Below, one piece after another: positions 1 through 10,514 of a stretch of DNA of 64,000 nt. The notes beneath the pieces were generated by a model that had not been told where the DNA came from, ran no database searches, and saw nothing but the letters and a program-made list of their open reading frames with translations. The translations under genes were made by a program, and so were the position numbers. The DNA is from Atopsyche davidsoni (lineage: Eukaryota; Arthropoda; Insecta; Trichoptera; Hydrobiosidae): the NCBI GenBank assembly GCA_022113835.1, contig JAILWY010000011.1, forward strand, positions 6,692,501 to 6,756,500, written 5' to 3'. Every line of letters begins with the position of its first letter. Position 1 is the first letter of the stretch.

Positions 1-1289
1 ATCCTTTGCTGTAATGCAAAGGCATTTTATATTCTTACACATTTGATTTATATTATTTTTATACATATAACAACTTATTTTCCTTTTTAATATTCACGAA
101 TGTCCAAAAGCTGATTACTTCAGTTGTCCGATAGAAACAGCTTTTAATGGATATTATGTATCTTAAATAAAGTTAGTATTAATTTTTAAAGTCATGCCAT
201 TGATTTTATCGGAATATTTACATTTGTGTTCAAGTGATGCGGATGTTTGGTACTTTTGAATATTATAATATATTTATTTATAGAAACAGTGTCTCAAAAA
301 AATGTGTATGCACTGATAGTCCAGACGCTATTGCCTAGTTATTTACAAAATGTCAGCTCTAATGTGTTTCTCAGGCATTCTGCCATCTACGTACTTTATT
401 TCATTACAAACGTCTGTAAATAACTAACATTTATTTTAAATTCAAAAACTTCAACAACGCTAAATTATGAATAGTTTATATTTATCATTAAAAACATTAA
501 CGTTTCATATTGATCCGTTTATTGTTCTTTGACAATTGGCAGAAAATATTTCTCATTATTAAAGATTCGGATATTTTTTTGTATAAATAAAATATGATAG
601 CTATTTCCACCCCATATAATGATATATTTTTATTGGACAACTAAAAGAAAAAAATAATATTGTCAACTATCAGAACTGTATATATATTTTTTGGACACTA
701 CGGTTTGAAGGACTGATTTAAATGTATGCTGAATGAACAATTATTGAAAATTGGAGATGTACAGAAGTAATTTTTCTTTTATTTTTATAAGATGCTTTAT
801 TTTCGTGTGCAAGTTCGGAGGCGGCGCGAGTTGCATTTTTGTCAGCCGGCCGCGACTTTAGAATTTGATTCTGTTTAAGAAAAAAAAGTGATCTCTTCAT
901 TCTTTTTGCTAAAATTCTAATTGTACATTAAGATTATTGTATAGCTAGGGAATTAATGTAAAATAATAATAGTTATAAAACACGAAGACACAAGTTGTAG
1001 GATGTTTCTGTACATACTTGTTTAAGGGATAAATGTTAATAGAATGTAAATCATTATTAACTGTTAAGATAATAAATATTATGTAAGATTCTATGTAACA
1101 TAAATTATTATATGTGATGGAGAAAATGATATAACCTCAATAAAGGTTATAAAAATTTTATCATGTGTTTTATTTTATTACATTTAACCCCTCACCCAAA
1201 CAATAACATTTGAAAATATTTTATAAATGTCTGGTTATTTATATTCTCGCAAATCTGTTGTAAAACCAATAAATCAATAGGGCTTTCTA
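1..1289. other. AT-rich non-coding stretch
   Basis: I see no gene, RNA or mobile-element end here. The DNA is AT-rich with short A/T homopolymers. The only short ORF (minus strand, 718-900) has no recognisable domain and I do not treat it as a gene. Confidence 0.6.
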
Positions 1290-1465
1290 TACACCCATAC
1301 CTCGCTTTACGGCCTAGATACGTTCCACGAAACTTGGCCGCTAACCGAAAAGCCGTATAACGAATCAATTATTCTAATACAAATTCAATGGGATCGATTC
1401 CAAATTTGTTAAATATGTAACACTTTTTACACATTCTGGCCATATATTACATGGTTCATTGTTGC

Positions 1466-2200
1466 TTATTTTAATTCCTTCCATGATTCACTGATGCTGT
1501 CAACAGCATCCTTAATGTTATAGTTTTTCCAAAATGTTTTAATTGAAGCTTTACCATCGGTTTCCCTTATAAGTTGTCGAAAGTTTCGGCGTAGGTAAAA
1601 TGCCTTAAAAATGGCTATTGCACCCTGATCCATCGGTTGTATCAGAGCTGTTGTATTTTTCGGAAGGTACTCAATCATGACATCTTCAGATAGCTCGAAT
1701 AAATTAGTAGGATGCCCTGGTGCATTATCCAAAATTAGCAAAGCCTTGTTAGATAAGTTATTGTCTCGCAAATATTTTTTCACTTCTGTACAAAAGTGAT
1801 TTTGAACCAATCCTCAAAAGTAGCTTTAGTCATCCAAGCTTTCTTGTTGGATTTCCATATGACGGGTAATTGATTTTTATTTAGTCCTTTAAGAGGCCTT
1901 GGATTTTCGGACAAATATATTAAAAGTGGTTTTAGCTTAAAATCACTTGCGGCATTTGCACCAAGTAGCAAAGTTAATCGTTCTTAAGACACCTTATAAC
2001 CAGGCGCAGATTTTTCGGTTTTTGAAATGTACATGCGATCAGGCATTCGCTTCCAATAAAGCCCTGTTTCGTCTACGTTAAACACTTGTTCAGGTTTATA
2101 ACCACCTCTTTCAATAATTCCCTTTTAAATTTTGGGATATTCCTTAAATGCGGCCTCATCGGCGCTAGCTGCTTCACCTTTCATTTTCAAATTATGCAAA
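1466..2200 (-). pseudogene. Tigger-like DDE transposase remnant
   Basis: A DDE_1-type endonuclease would cut and join transposon ends in the nucleus; this copy cannot. Reading on the minus strand from about 2200 downwards, the first catalytic aspartate lies in a NVDETGLYWKRMP stretch (codon at 2071-2073). The second is in LILDNAPGHP (1727-1729) and the third in IQPMDQGAI (1628-1630), with 32 residues between the last two, as expected for Tigger/pogo DD(29-36)D enzymes. The frame is broken by a TAA at 1984-1986, by another TAA upstream (codon after KEYPKI, near 2127), and by a frameshift where the two longest pieces overlap around 1780-1810. The C-terminal piece ends at a TAA at 1466-1468. The N-terminal DNA-binding domain was not found. 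All three acidic residues survive although the frame is dead, so inactivation came through indels and stops rather than active-site loss. Confidence 0.88.
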
Positions 2201-2612
2201 TTAAATCTATTTTAAAATTTTTCAAACCATCCTCGGCTTGTTGGAATGTGACATCTTCAGCAGATTCATCGGTATCTCCATTCTTCATATTTTCGAAATA
2301 CTTAAAGCTTTTCCTGGATAATCATTTGATTCATTGGCACTCTCCATTTTTTATTGTCCTCAATCCATATAATCAATAGTTAAAATAAGTTCAATAAAAA
2401 AATACACATTAAAAATTTTTAATTTGTACATACCACATATGTATTTACGTACCAAAAATGTCCCTTATTATTTCCAATTTTTCCAGTTAATGTGTAACAA
2501 TCAGTAATAAATATGTACATAAAACACTCACAGACAAGTCTCAACCAGCCGCTCTATGAGCACACACTGAATAACGCTCGTAAACAAAATAACATTGAAA
2601 AAAAGTTTTTTT

Positions 2613-2715
2613 GGCCGTTATAGCGAAACATTTTAGGCCGTATATCGAAAATGTGCCTTAATTGAAAAGGGCCGTTATAGCGAAAGGCCATATAAAGAGC
2701 GGCCGTATAGCGAGG
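2613..2715 (+). repeat. Subterminal iterons of the Tigger element
   Basis: GGCCGTTATAGCGAAA or close variants start at 2613, 2636, 2670, 2686 and 2701, the last running into the terminal repeat. The left end has matching degenerate copies in reverse orientation (around 1300-1365). Repeated subterminal motifs of this kind are usually transposase-binding sites; that role here is inferred. Confidence 0.7.
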
Positions 2716-2725
2716 TATGGGTGTA

Positions 2726-5700
2726 TTATGAAAATAAAATTAAAAAAGGGTGTATATAAGAGTCGGGTGACCAAACGATCCAAAAAACTTGCCTGTATTT
2801 GCTACGCCTGGTGTGGTCTGTGTATTTCTATTATATTTTGTATAAGTTATATATATTTCAGTGAACACATATCATAAAACCTTCTGCTTTATTAATTTAA
2901 AAATATTAGTAATGACTTGGTTTATAGTTCATTGGTTCATTGGATTGGTAAATTTCAAGACCCATTGTGAGATTTAAAGAACGGTGCGTTGAAATGAGTA
3001 AAGGGTAAGTTGAGTATTCTTTTTTAAAATTGCAATACTTTTACAACTTCCATTCGTCTGTCCGTTGAAACTAGATCTGATAGTAGGCAGCTAGTAAAGC
3101 CATCAGCCTCCTTGATAAAATCAAAACTCTAATAATACTTTACGCGGACTGTATGGAAATCTTCATGTTGAAATTTCATACTAATTAGTGATTAGTAGAT
3201 TAGTTTGGGTATAATGCAATATGTGTAGGCCACTTAATTTTAATTTGAGGACTTTTTCAAAATATCGTATATACAAGCTAAATATGACTTAAAGAACTGG
3301 TGATATCTTTGTCGAAAAATTATTAATTGCTTAATAATGTTGCTTAGTGTATGTTTTGGCCTGAAATTCAGAAAGTATAAACCTATTAAAATTATAAATT
3401 AGTATGAAAAAATTAAATTATTGCAATATTGTTTTCATTTTTTTGTAAAACTTATTATTTTTCTGATAGTGATAATATTGACTTCTACTCAAGCCTTTGA
3501 TTACCTAGATTAATGCGCGCGTAAAAAAGCATTCCAGGCATATTTAAAAAGCGGTTTCAAAAGACTGCGCATGATTTACGTTTGTCCTACTACTAAAAAT
3601 CAAATTGTTGAAAGTACGCCGAAAGGACAAAGATATATTGTTAATTTATTTAAATTTGCAACGTTTAAAATAGTTTTTTTTTTTGTAAAATAGTGTAGGG
3701 TGTTTAAAATTGTGTTATGTTTCAAACAAGATAACTTAAACCATATTGAACTTCTTCAAATTAAATAATAATTAAAGTTATATTTTTTAATTTATATTCG
3801 CAGTTTTTTTAAATTAATTTTATTATTTATAAAAAATATATTGTGCTGTGTATGTAAGCATTTATATTTTAGGTGTTGACAACACAGTCTAATGTTTACA
3901 AAAAATAATGTTTTTTGTTTTGAGCAACACTGTTATGTACTTTCTTTTGGTACTTGTGTCTTGCCTGCCTGGCTTTGATGACATGAAATTTTGTGCAAAT
4001 ATCTTATAAAGTGGCTTCAGTTGTGCTGTGCTACAGTTTTTGTTTTGGTTTGATAATGGAGAAGAACTTCACTGTGTGGATTTAATCTCTAGCTGATTCC
4101 GCCGTATAGGCAAGTACATTAATTGCGCATTGAGTCTTCATACATTTTGACATTTCTCGGTTTCGATGTTTCAGAGAGCTTCTGTTGTTTTGCACGGCCC
4201 CGCGTCTAAATTATTGTTTTTATTCTAAATATTACTCAACTAACCGCATCCGTAGATATGATCGATGATTTGTTGTATCGTATATTGTAGGTTACGTACG
4301 TTATTATTTATTGTTATTGAGGTCAAAAGAAACAACACTACCGAAGTACCACACCTAACATATTGGAATACGACTGTTTTTGCTATACCAATAACACACA
4401 GCTTAGCTATTTGCTTTTGCTACGTTTCAGATCACATTGTTTCGAGTAAAATCGGGTTTTATCGCGGCTTTGATGTTTGCATACCTACATAACTCGAATT
4501 GTCATGTGACCCACCAGAAAGTGAAAACATTGTTGTATTAGAGTACGTAGGTACTATGCTTGCCGTATTTATGGATTATTTTTCCATTCGATGGTTACAA
4601 TGGAGCATGTCTGCCGTCAGCAGACTGCACTTATTAAATTACGACTTCATTTGCATTTGCAACATTCCAGTGCTGAGGATTATTGGGTTTTTGACATTTC
4701 TTTGTTTGTTACGGCCATACATCAAATCAGATGTTTTTTGTATACTAATAATTTATCCTCGCGTCCTTGGCTTAATTTCACTTTTTAGATGCAGACTTTA
4801 TTTGTTATTAACGTAATTATTTTCATTCAGATTAATGTTTATATTTGGCTTCATTTATTGTTTACATTTTTAATCGACATTTGTTACTAATTCCATATTT
4901 GGTAACAAGTCGATATCAATATATTTCAGATATTTGGTCAAGGAATGAAATTAAATATTTTTATAAAATAATTATATACTTATGTAATAAAAAATTCTTT
5001 GTCTTCATTGGAATTATGTTTATTTGTTAGTTATATTTATGCTAATAAATGACAAAAGTCTCAATTAACAAATTTTTAAAATTGAATTTAACTCTAAATT
5101 ATTTATAATTTTAAGTTTAATGTTTCATTTTCAATTAACATAATATACCGCTGAATATTTAAATTTAATCCAACTAAGAAGTTTATATGTAAAATAGAGA
5201 GTATGATAATTTATAAGAGGATAGAACAGATAAACGGACTCGCTAGGTTCCTCGCCGTCCTCCTTATCTCCATGATGAATGGCCCGATTCAAAGATCAGA
5301 GTCGTTATGTTTAATATTAAAAACATTATTTAATTTATATAGAATTTGTTTACATGTCATTATCAAATGTGCAAAGGAATTATTGTTTCAATAATTTTTA
5401 TCTTTTTAGTTATAAACAAATAAATTGCACATTCGAGACTAGATATTGTAATGTCATCAGATGTTTTTGCTAATTTAATGCAATTATTACATGTTAATTG
5501 AATTTAAATATGCAGTCCATGCAACCAAAAGAGTATTGCCTGCTATTGAATGTCTTTTAATCAATTTTAATATACACATTTAAGTGTTTAATATTATTTT
5601 TTTCATGGAAAGTTTCATCAGAATACACTTATTATATTTAAGTAGATAAAATAAGTAATTTACATGAAATTTTGGGAATATTTTGCACAGTAAGAATTAA

Positions 5701-7470
5701 AGATTTAACTAAACTCATTTTAGTCATTGATGTCTATGACATTGCAATTTTTATATTATAAATTAGGGTTTCTCGAGTCTAACACTGATATATTAGGTTT
5801 TAATTATAATATATATATTTCCATGTTTTTTTTTAGCTAAAACATTTAAATATTTATAAATATCAATTTATTTCCATAACGCTTGATTGATGTTTGTCGG
5901 CTCAAATAAATATGTACTGTTTATATTTATAAGTAGGATAATACTTGGAGCATGTTTTGAGGAATCTTTTTGTAACTAGGACTCGTTTGCTGCTGTTTAC
6001 TATTTCCACAAAACGATGGCTTCAGCATCGCTATTAACTCAATGAAATAATCTCAAAGGTCTCGCATTAGGTCTCCTTATGCTTTCCGAGGGGTACTTTG
6101 CATGATCTTCTCAGGGGAATCATGTTTATTCATTTATTGAAGGTGTTCAGTAATTTATACACAATACTTTTTTTATTATTATAGGTTTACTAATATATGT
6201 ATTTTTTTGAATGTTGGGATACTCAGTGTAGGGCTTGAAGATATTAAAAGTAACTTGTTGAAGTAGTATTGTAAAAATAAATATAAAATGACTAGTTCAT
6301 ATCATTATTTTGTGACATACAATTTTTTTGTTGTTTTATTTAAAATGGATTTGAGGTTTTTACGAAGGCCTCAAGATGTCGCTTTACACAATTTAAATAA
6401 AAAATTATAATTTTTTCATTTTAATAAAAATTGAAAGAGATCAAAAGACATCTTAAAATTTGATGATTTTTATCATCTTTCGATTGCTTAAAAATATATT
6501 GCAGTCAATATTTATAATGTTTATTGGTATCACTTCGTAGGGTTGGAATTTTTCAGCTTTGACTACTACCCTATCAATGTTTACTTTGACAAATTTTGGT
6601 GGCGTTTTTATGTTTATTTTTAAGTGCACATCTTTTAAATAACTCGACCATCGCAGTCCAACATCCATCTACATGCTTGACTTGTTTCATCACTGCTATT
6701 TGCCTACAATGTCACCTATACTGAACAATCCATCGAGGACACAAATGTGGAGGGCACCGACGGGCTCTACTCGGCCAGGGGTGGCGGCTGCCCGCCGGCT
6801 GACGCTGCGATGGCAGGACTGAGAACCCGTTTGTGGAATGCGGCCCTCCCGATTCGGATCTGCCCCGGAGAGCGCGGCCCGCCGGGGATCCGATCAAATC
6901 CCGGCCGCAATGCACACATTCTCAAACCCATGTCGTAACGTTCAATGGGAATTACTGCGACTACTTACTATTTATAGAACGCGATTTTTTTGTCGTTCTA
7001 CAAACAAGGAATGCATTTTCAACATTCAATATACTCAACGGCATAAGCTAAGCCACTACTGTGCGCCCGCATATATTTTGATTGTAAAAATATCGTAATG
7101 CTTCGTTTTGAGTTTTCAAGTGCACACGCGTAAACATTTCACCGCAATTAGTGTGTATGAAAACAGTAATCGCCATTTTTTTTTTAAATCTCGATAGCAA
7201 TCGTAAAAAAAACTGGCCACATCTTTATAGCGAGACGGCAATAAAGCATACGGGCCCCATTGAAATCGATGGGTCCCCATTAGCACGGGGCCCCGCGGCT
7301 TCGCGAATCTCTCCCAAACGTGCCGGGGTACTATTATGAATTTGGGGTGCATCTTCTATACTATATAATATATAAATTATTATTATTTTCAATTTCATTA
7401 TTTATGTCTATTGATTGAGATACGGTTTGAATAATTTAATATGATGATTTTTTTAAATATATTTTTTTGA
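2726..7470. other. Long AT-rich stretch without recognisable genes
   Basis: Apart from one GC-rich patch at about 6740-6910, this is AT-rich DNA with no element ends or exons that I can defend. Short ORFs at 4265-4816 and 6453-6668 have no recognisable domains. A short GC-richer segment at 5215-5305 stands out from its surroundings but matches nothing I know. Confidence 0.5.
6740..6915. other. Isolated GC/CpG-rich patch
   Basis: A 175-bp block of high GC with many CpG and CCGG words sits in AT-rich flanks. Four overlapping ORFs on both strands are a by-product of the low stop-codon density. No splice sites or motifs allow a gene call. Confidence 0.4.
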
Positions 7471-7477
7471 CAGTTAA

Positions 7478-9257
7478 CCCTTAACTGCATGATTTTTTAT
7501 TTTTTCGTGAAAAAAATCATAGAGTTAAGAAATGATGTGTTATTTCAGGGAAAAATAATTAAAAAAATATTTTGTTTATTTTTCATATGTTTTATAAGAA
7601 AAAATAAGAGTGCTACATATCGGTCACATTAAGTAATGGTAGATACATTCATTTTATATACACAACGTAGCAATTGACTAACGAATGACTTTTAATTATC
7701 GAAATAAAAGAGTGGTAGGTCTTAAATAGATCTTTATTTTATCTGTGGCAAAAATTACATACAAATTCACAAAAAGAATTTATTAATTTATTTATTTGAA
7801 TACCTCCCAAAAGGGGTAATCTCGATACAAATAGAAAAAAAATGAAAATTAAATTTAGGAATAAAAAATTAAGATAAAATGGTAGTCAATTGTTCAGAAT
7901 TCAAATAAGGACTTGCAGTGCAAGGATGAATTAAAATACGATACAATTATTCGTGGAATTTTATGAAGCAGTTCTTCTTATTTGTCAGAGGTGCTCTCTA
8001 CTCTAACTGCACTTAATACGAGATACACCGGTGCACTTTGGATATTTGCACCTCTGTCTGATCTCATGTATTGGCCAATGGGCGAACTCATCAGTCCTGC
8101 CGTGGCACATATTTGTTTGTCAACTAATAAATTTGGTTCTTTGGGAATGTTTGAAAATAGGTCTAATTTTGTGTAATTTGCCGTATTTTTCATGATCTTT
8201 GTCAACAATAGCGAAATTATCATTGAAATGGATAGTTGATTTTATTGATTCAATTTTGTTAATAGACATGGCCGAGATTATATTTTCTACACCGATATCA
8301 GGCCGCCAGTATGATCTCGTATTAGGCAATGGTACCACCGCCATGTATTGCAAAATTCCCAGGAATCTTCTGATATAAGTATTCGTTTTGTTTGTTAATG
8401 TTCCATATAAATTAATTTGTTCGCATCTAAAGGAAATGAGATCTTCATCGATAAAATACTTGAAGAAATCCAATGGAGCCGTCATTTTGATCATTTCATC
8501 TGCCAACTTTGAAGATCCTTTGAAATTCATCGAATCTTCATCAAATTTTATATTCTTTTTTGCCCATAAAATTCTGTTGTTACTTATCTCTTTAGAATGA
8601 ATTTTCAATGCTGGTTCAGGTTTTGGTTCAGGTTCTGGTTAAGCTTTAGAGCTTTGAATGACAGAACCCTCTTCATCATCAAAACTGTCGTCACTATCAT
8701 CCCAATTTTCCATGATTTCCAATATTTTCTTTTCGAACAATCGTTGGTTTTTTTAATTCATTCTAAAAATATACGATAAAAATGTAAAAAAAAATCAATG
8801 GAACGTATAAAATGTCAAAAATAGTAATTCAGTCACACTATATAAATAATACATTAGGTACTACAAAAACATAATGTGACCTATTTGTTACATAAAGAAA
8901 AATAACCATATCTCATAAAATACAAAAAAAAAACTTAATAGTAATAATGGATTATGAAAATAACTTACTTTGAAATGTTAAAATATTTTTTTCAAGTAGA
9001 AAAAAGATCTCCAATAATGTGTTTCACTAGTTTACAAATCGCGTTTTCCCTCAACCGCCAAAAATTGGCAAATGGCTTCTTCTAATATGGATTGTGTCTA
9101 TTCTATTGCTGTTAGTGGTAAAAAGTTGAACTAAATTACTTCGACAGATACATATTAACCGTTACAAAACGAAATAGTTGATGCCATGAGTTTTTAAGGG
9201 GCTTAAAAAAAAGGTTTTATGGTTTGTCACCGTTCTGTTGTGAGATGCAGTTAAGGG
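7478..9257 (-). mobile_element. piggyBac-derived element, copy 1
   Basis: The element is bordered by TTAA on both sides (7474-7477 and 9258-9261), the exact piggyBac target duplication. It starts CCCTTAACTGCATGA and ends ATGCAGTTAAGGG. The length is 1780 bp, well short of an intact piggyBac of roughly 2.4 kb or more. The minus strand carries a broken transposase. A close relative lies at 24470-26281; by eye the first few hundred bases are about nine-tenths identical. Both lack the same central part of the transposase, so they behave like two copies of one non-autonomous family. Confidence 0.93.
7978..8761 (-). pseudogene. piggyBac transposase remnant (DDE_Tnp_1_7), copy 1
   Basis: The minus-strand frame from the Met at 8759-8761 opens with an acidic region, as in piggyBac enzymes. 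It is interrupted by TAA at codon 3 (8753-8755) and again at 8639-8641, just before a Pro-Glu repeat. From 8608 to 8120 it stays open for about 160 codons and matches the conserved N-terminal part of the family: PLDFFKYFIDEDLI, then NLYGTLTNKT, then YMAVVPLP, RSYWRPDIG, MSINK, IHFNDN and KLHKIRPI. After a frameshift near 8150 it resumes with FSNIPKEPNLLVDKQICATA, which should hold the first catalytic Asp. It then jumps directly to a short C-terminal tail ending at 7978. The segment with the second and third catalytic aspartates and the Cys-rich C-terminus is missing, so no active enzyme is possible. Confidence 0.9.
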
Positions 9258-9971
9258 TTAATAATATTTATATTTAACAAAGAGTATTTTATTATATCAT
9301 CAGAGGTGCTCAATATTTTCAAACGATTACAAATATCTCTTATATAATTTTCCAAAAAGTATGTTCGTATGTAATGGCAGCCGTTTTTATGGGTTGATTT
9401 GGTTTCGTGGAGTTTTCAGTCCTCCGAAGTTTCGGTCCCCGTGCTGGAACATCCATCTTCAGGGGGTTTTTTTTTTTCTGACTTTGGGATCGTTAGAACC
9501 TTAAAGGATATAAGCTCACTATGATATTAAAAAAAACGCAGAACGACGATAGATATATTACACACAATTAGAGCTGCAAAAATTGATACTCATAAGTCCG
9601 TAATTTTTTTTATCAAGGTGTATTATGATGATATCATTTTTCTTTATTCATACGGACCTGTTGGCGCTCTGCTCTGCCCGATGTACTATTTTCGTCCAGT
9701 ACGCCTTTGCACCTTTATTTTCGTACCAGACAATGTGGGTGCACACCGCCGGCCCGGCTCCATTCAAGCCAGCGGATCTCCACTTGCTCCCGTGCGCCGC
9801 GACGTGACGGCGTGACGGCGCGCCGGTGCAGAGGCGGTGCCACGTAATCCGATAAATGCTAGTCATCCCTTTTTTGATCTTAGCGAACCCTTGTTTGATT
9901 CACCCGCTCCAACGGTACGACCCGGTGCCTTCATAAAACCAACATTGCTCGATTGTTTGGACGTCAATATA
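9258..9971. other. Spacer between piggyBac copy 1 and the mariner
   Basis: The stretch is AT-rich, with a GC-rich patch at about 9740-9845 that contains CGTGACGGCGTGACGGCG direct repeats. Overlapping ORFs on both strands at 9618-9866 come from this patch. No gene is recognised. Confidence 0.4.
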
Positions 9972-10512
9972 CAGGGTGTCCAAAAAGAGTATCGGGTGAA
10001 TGTGTGAATGGTGATCGTTATTGCGATGTGCTGCGAAAAATTTTTGACCTAGAGTTGCAGGAGTTTTCAAGGTTACGACTCAAGAACGTGGTTCCATACA
10101 TCAAATCGATCAATTGAAGCTGTTAACGAATTGTTCCCTAATAAGGTCATTTCACGTAGAGGCAACATCAATTGTCCTTCCAGAAGCCCCGATCTTAGCC
10201 CTCTTGACTATTTCGTATGGGGATACCTTAAAAGTAGAGTTTATAAGAATAATCCAACGAACCTAACGGAATTGAAACAAAACATCAGGTCAGAAATGGC
10301 AGCAATATCTCGAGGGCCATGTGTCAGCGTGTTATCAGCAATCTTCGTTCCAGATTAGAAGAGTACCATCAGCGTAACGGTCCCCATTTGGATAACATCA
10401 TATTTTTTAAATAATTTTCTCTTTTGTATTCTTATAATAAACAATACTTGATTACTAGTAGTTTTTGTTTTACTGAACTAACAAATACCCGATACTCTCT
10501 TTGGACACCCTG
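9972..10512 (+). mobile_element. Internally deleted mariner-like element with TA duplication
   Basis: The terminal repeats start CAGGGTGTCCAAA on the left and are mirrored by TTTGGACACCCTG on the right. They pair over 26 positions with one mismatch, continuing inward to the ATCGGGT/ACCCGAT part. TA flanks both sides (9970-9971 and 10513-10514). At 541 bp it is less than half the length of a full mariner; the part retained is the 3' end of the transposase. The short length, intact ends and TA duplication fit mobilisation as a deletion derivative. Confidence 0.92.
10110..10414 (+). pseudogene. Mariner-type transposase, C-terminal fragment
   Basis: The plus-strand frame reads AVNELFPNKVISRRG followed by PSRSPDLSPLDYFVWG, the signature around the third catalytic acidic residue of insect mariner transposases (the Asp codon is at 10191-10193). 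It continues through KSRVYKNNPTNLTELKQNI. A +1 frameshift near 10316 breaks the frame; the other frame then resumes with MCQRVISNLRSRLEEYHQR and ends with a TAA around 10414, which looks like the natural C-terminus. The first two catalytic residues and the DNA-binding domain are gone with the internal deletion, so this cannot act by itself. Confidence 0.88.
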
Positions 10513-10514
10513 TA

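Larger units (their letters stand above)
1292..2723 (-). mobile_element. Tigger/pogo-like DNA transposon, decayed, flanked by TA
   Basis: The ends are inverted repeats: the left reads CACCCATACCTCGC and the right GCGAGGTATGGGTG, each bordered by a TA dinucleotide (1290-1291 and 2724-2725). This is the target duplication of the Tc1/mariner/pogo superfamily. The inside of the right end carries repeated GGCCGTTATAGCGAAA-like iterons. The minus strand encodes a DDD transposase of the Tigger type with stops and a frameshift. The element is 1432 bp, shorter than an intact Tigger, and I could not find the N-terminal DNA-binding (CENP-B/HTH) half between 2400 and 2700. It is therefore internally deleted and non-autonomous. 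The family call rests on the VDETG and LDNAPGHP motifs plus the TA ends. Confidence 0.9.

Noticed and set aside
6773..6795. CAGGGGTGGCGG resembling a hAT end
   Set aside because: No right end or 8-bp duplication could be found.
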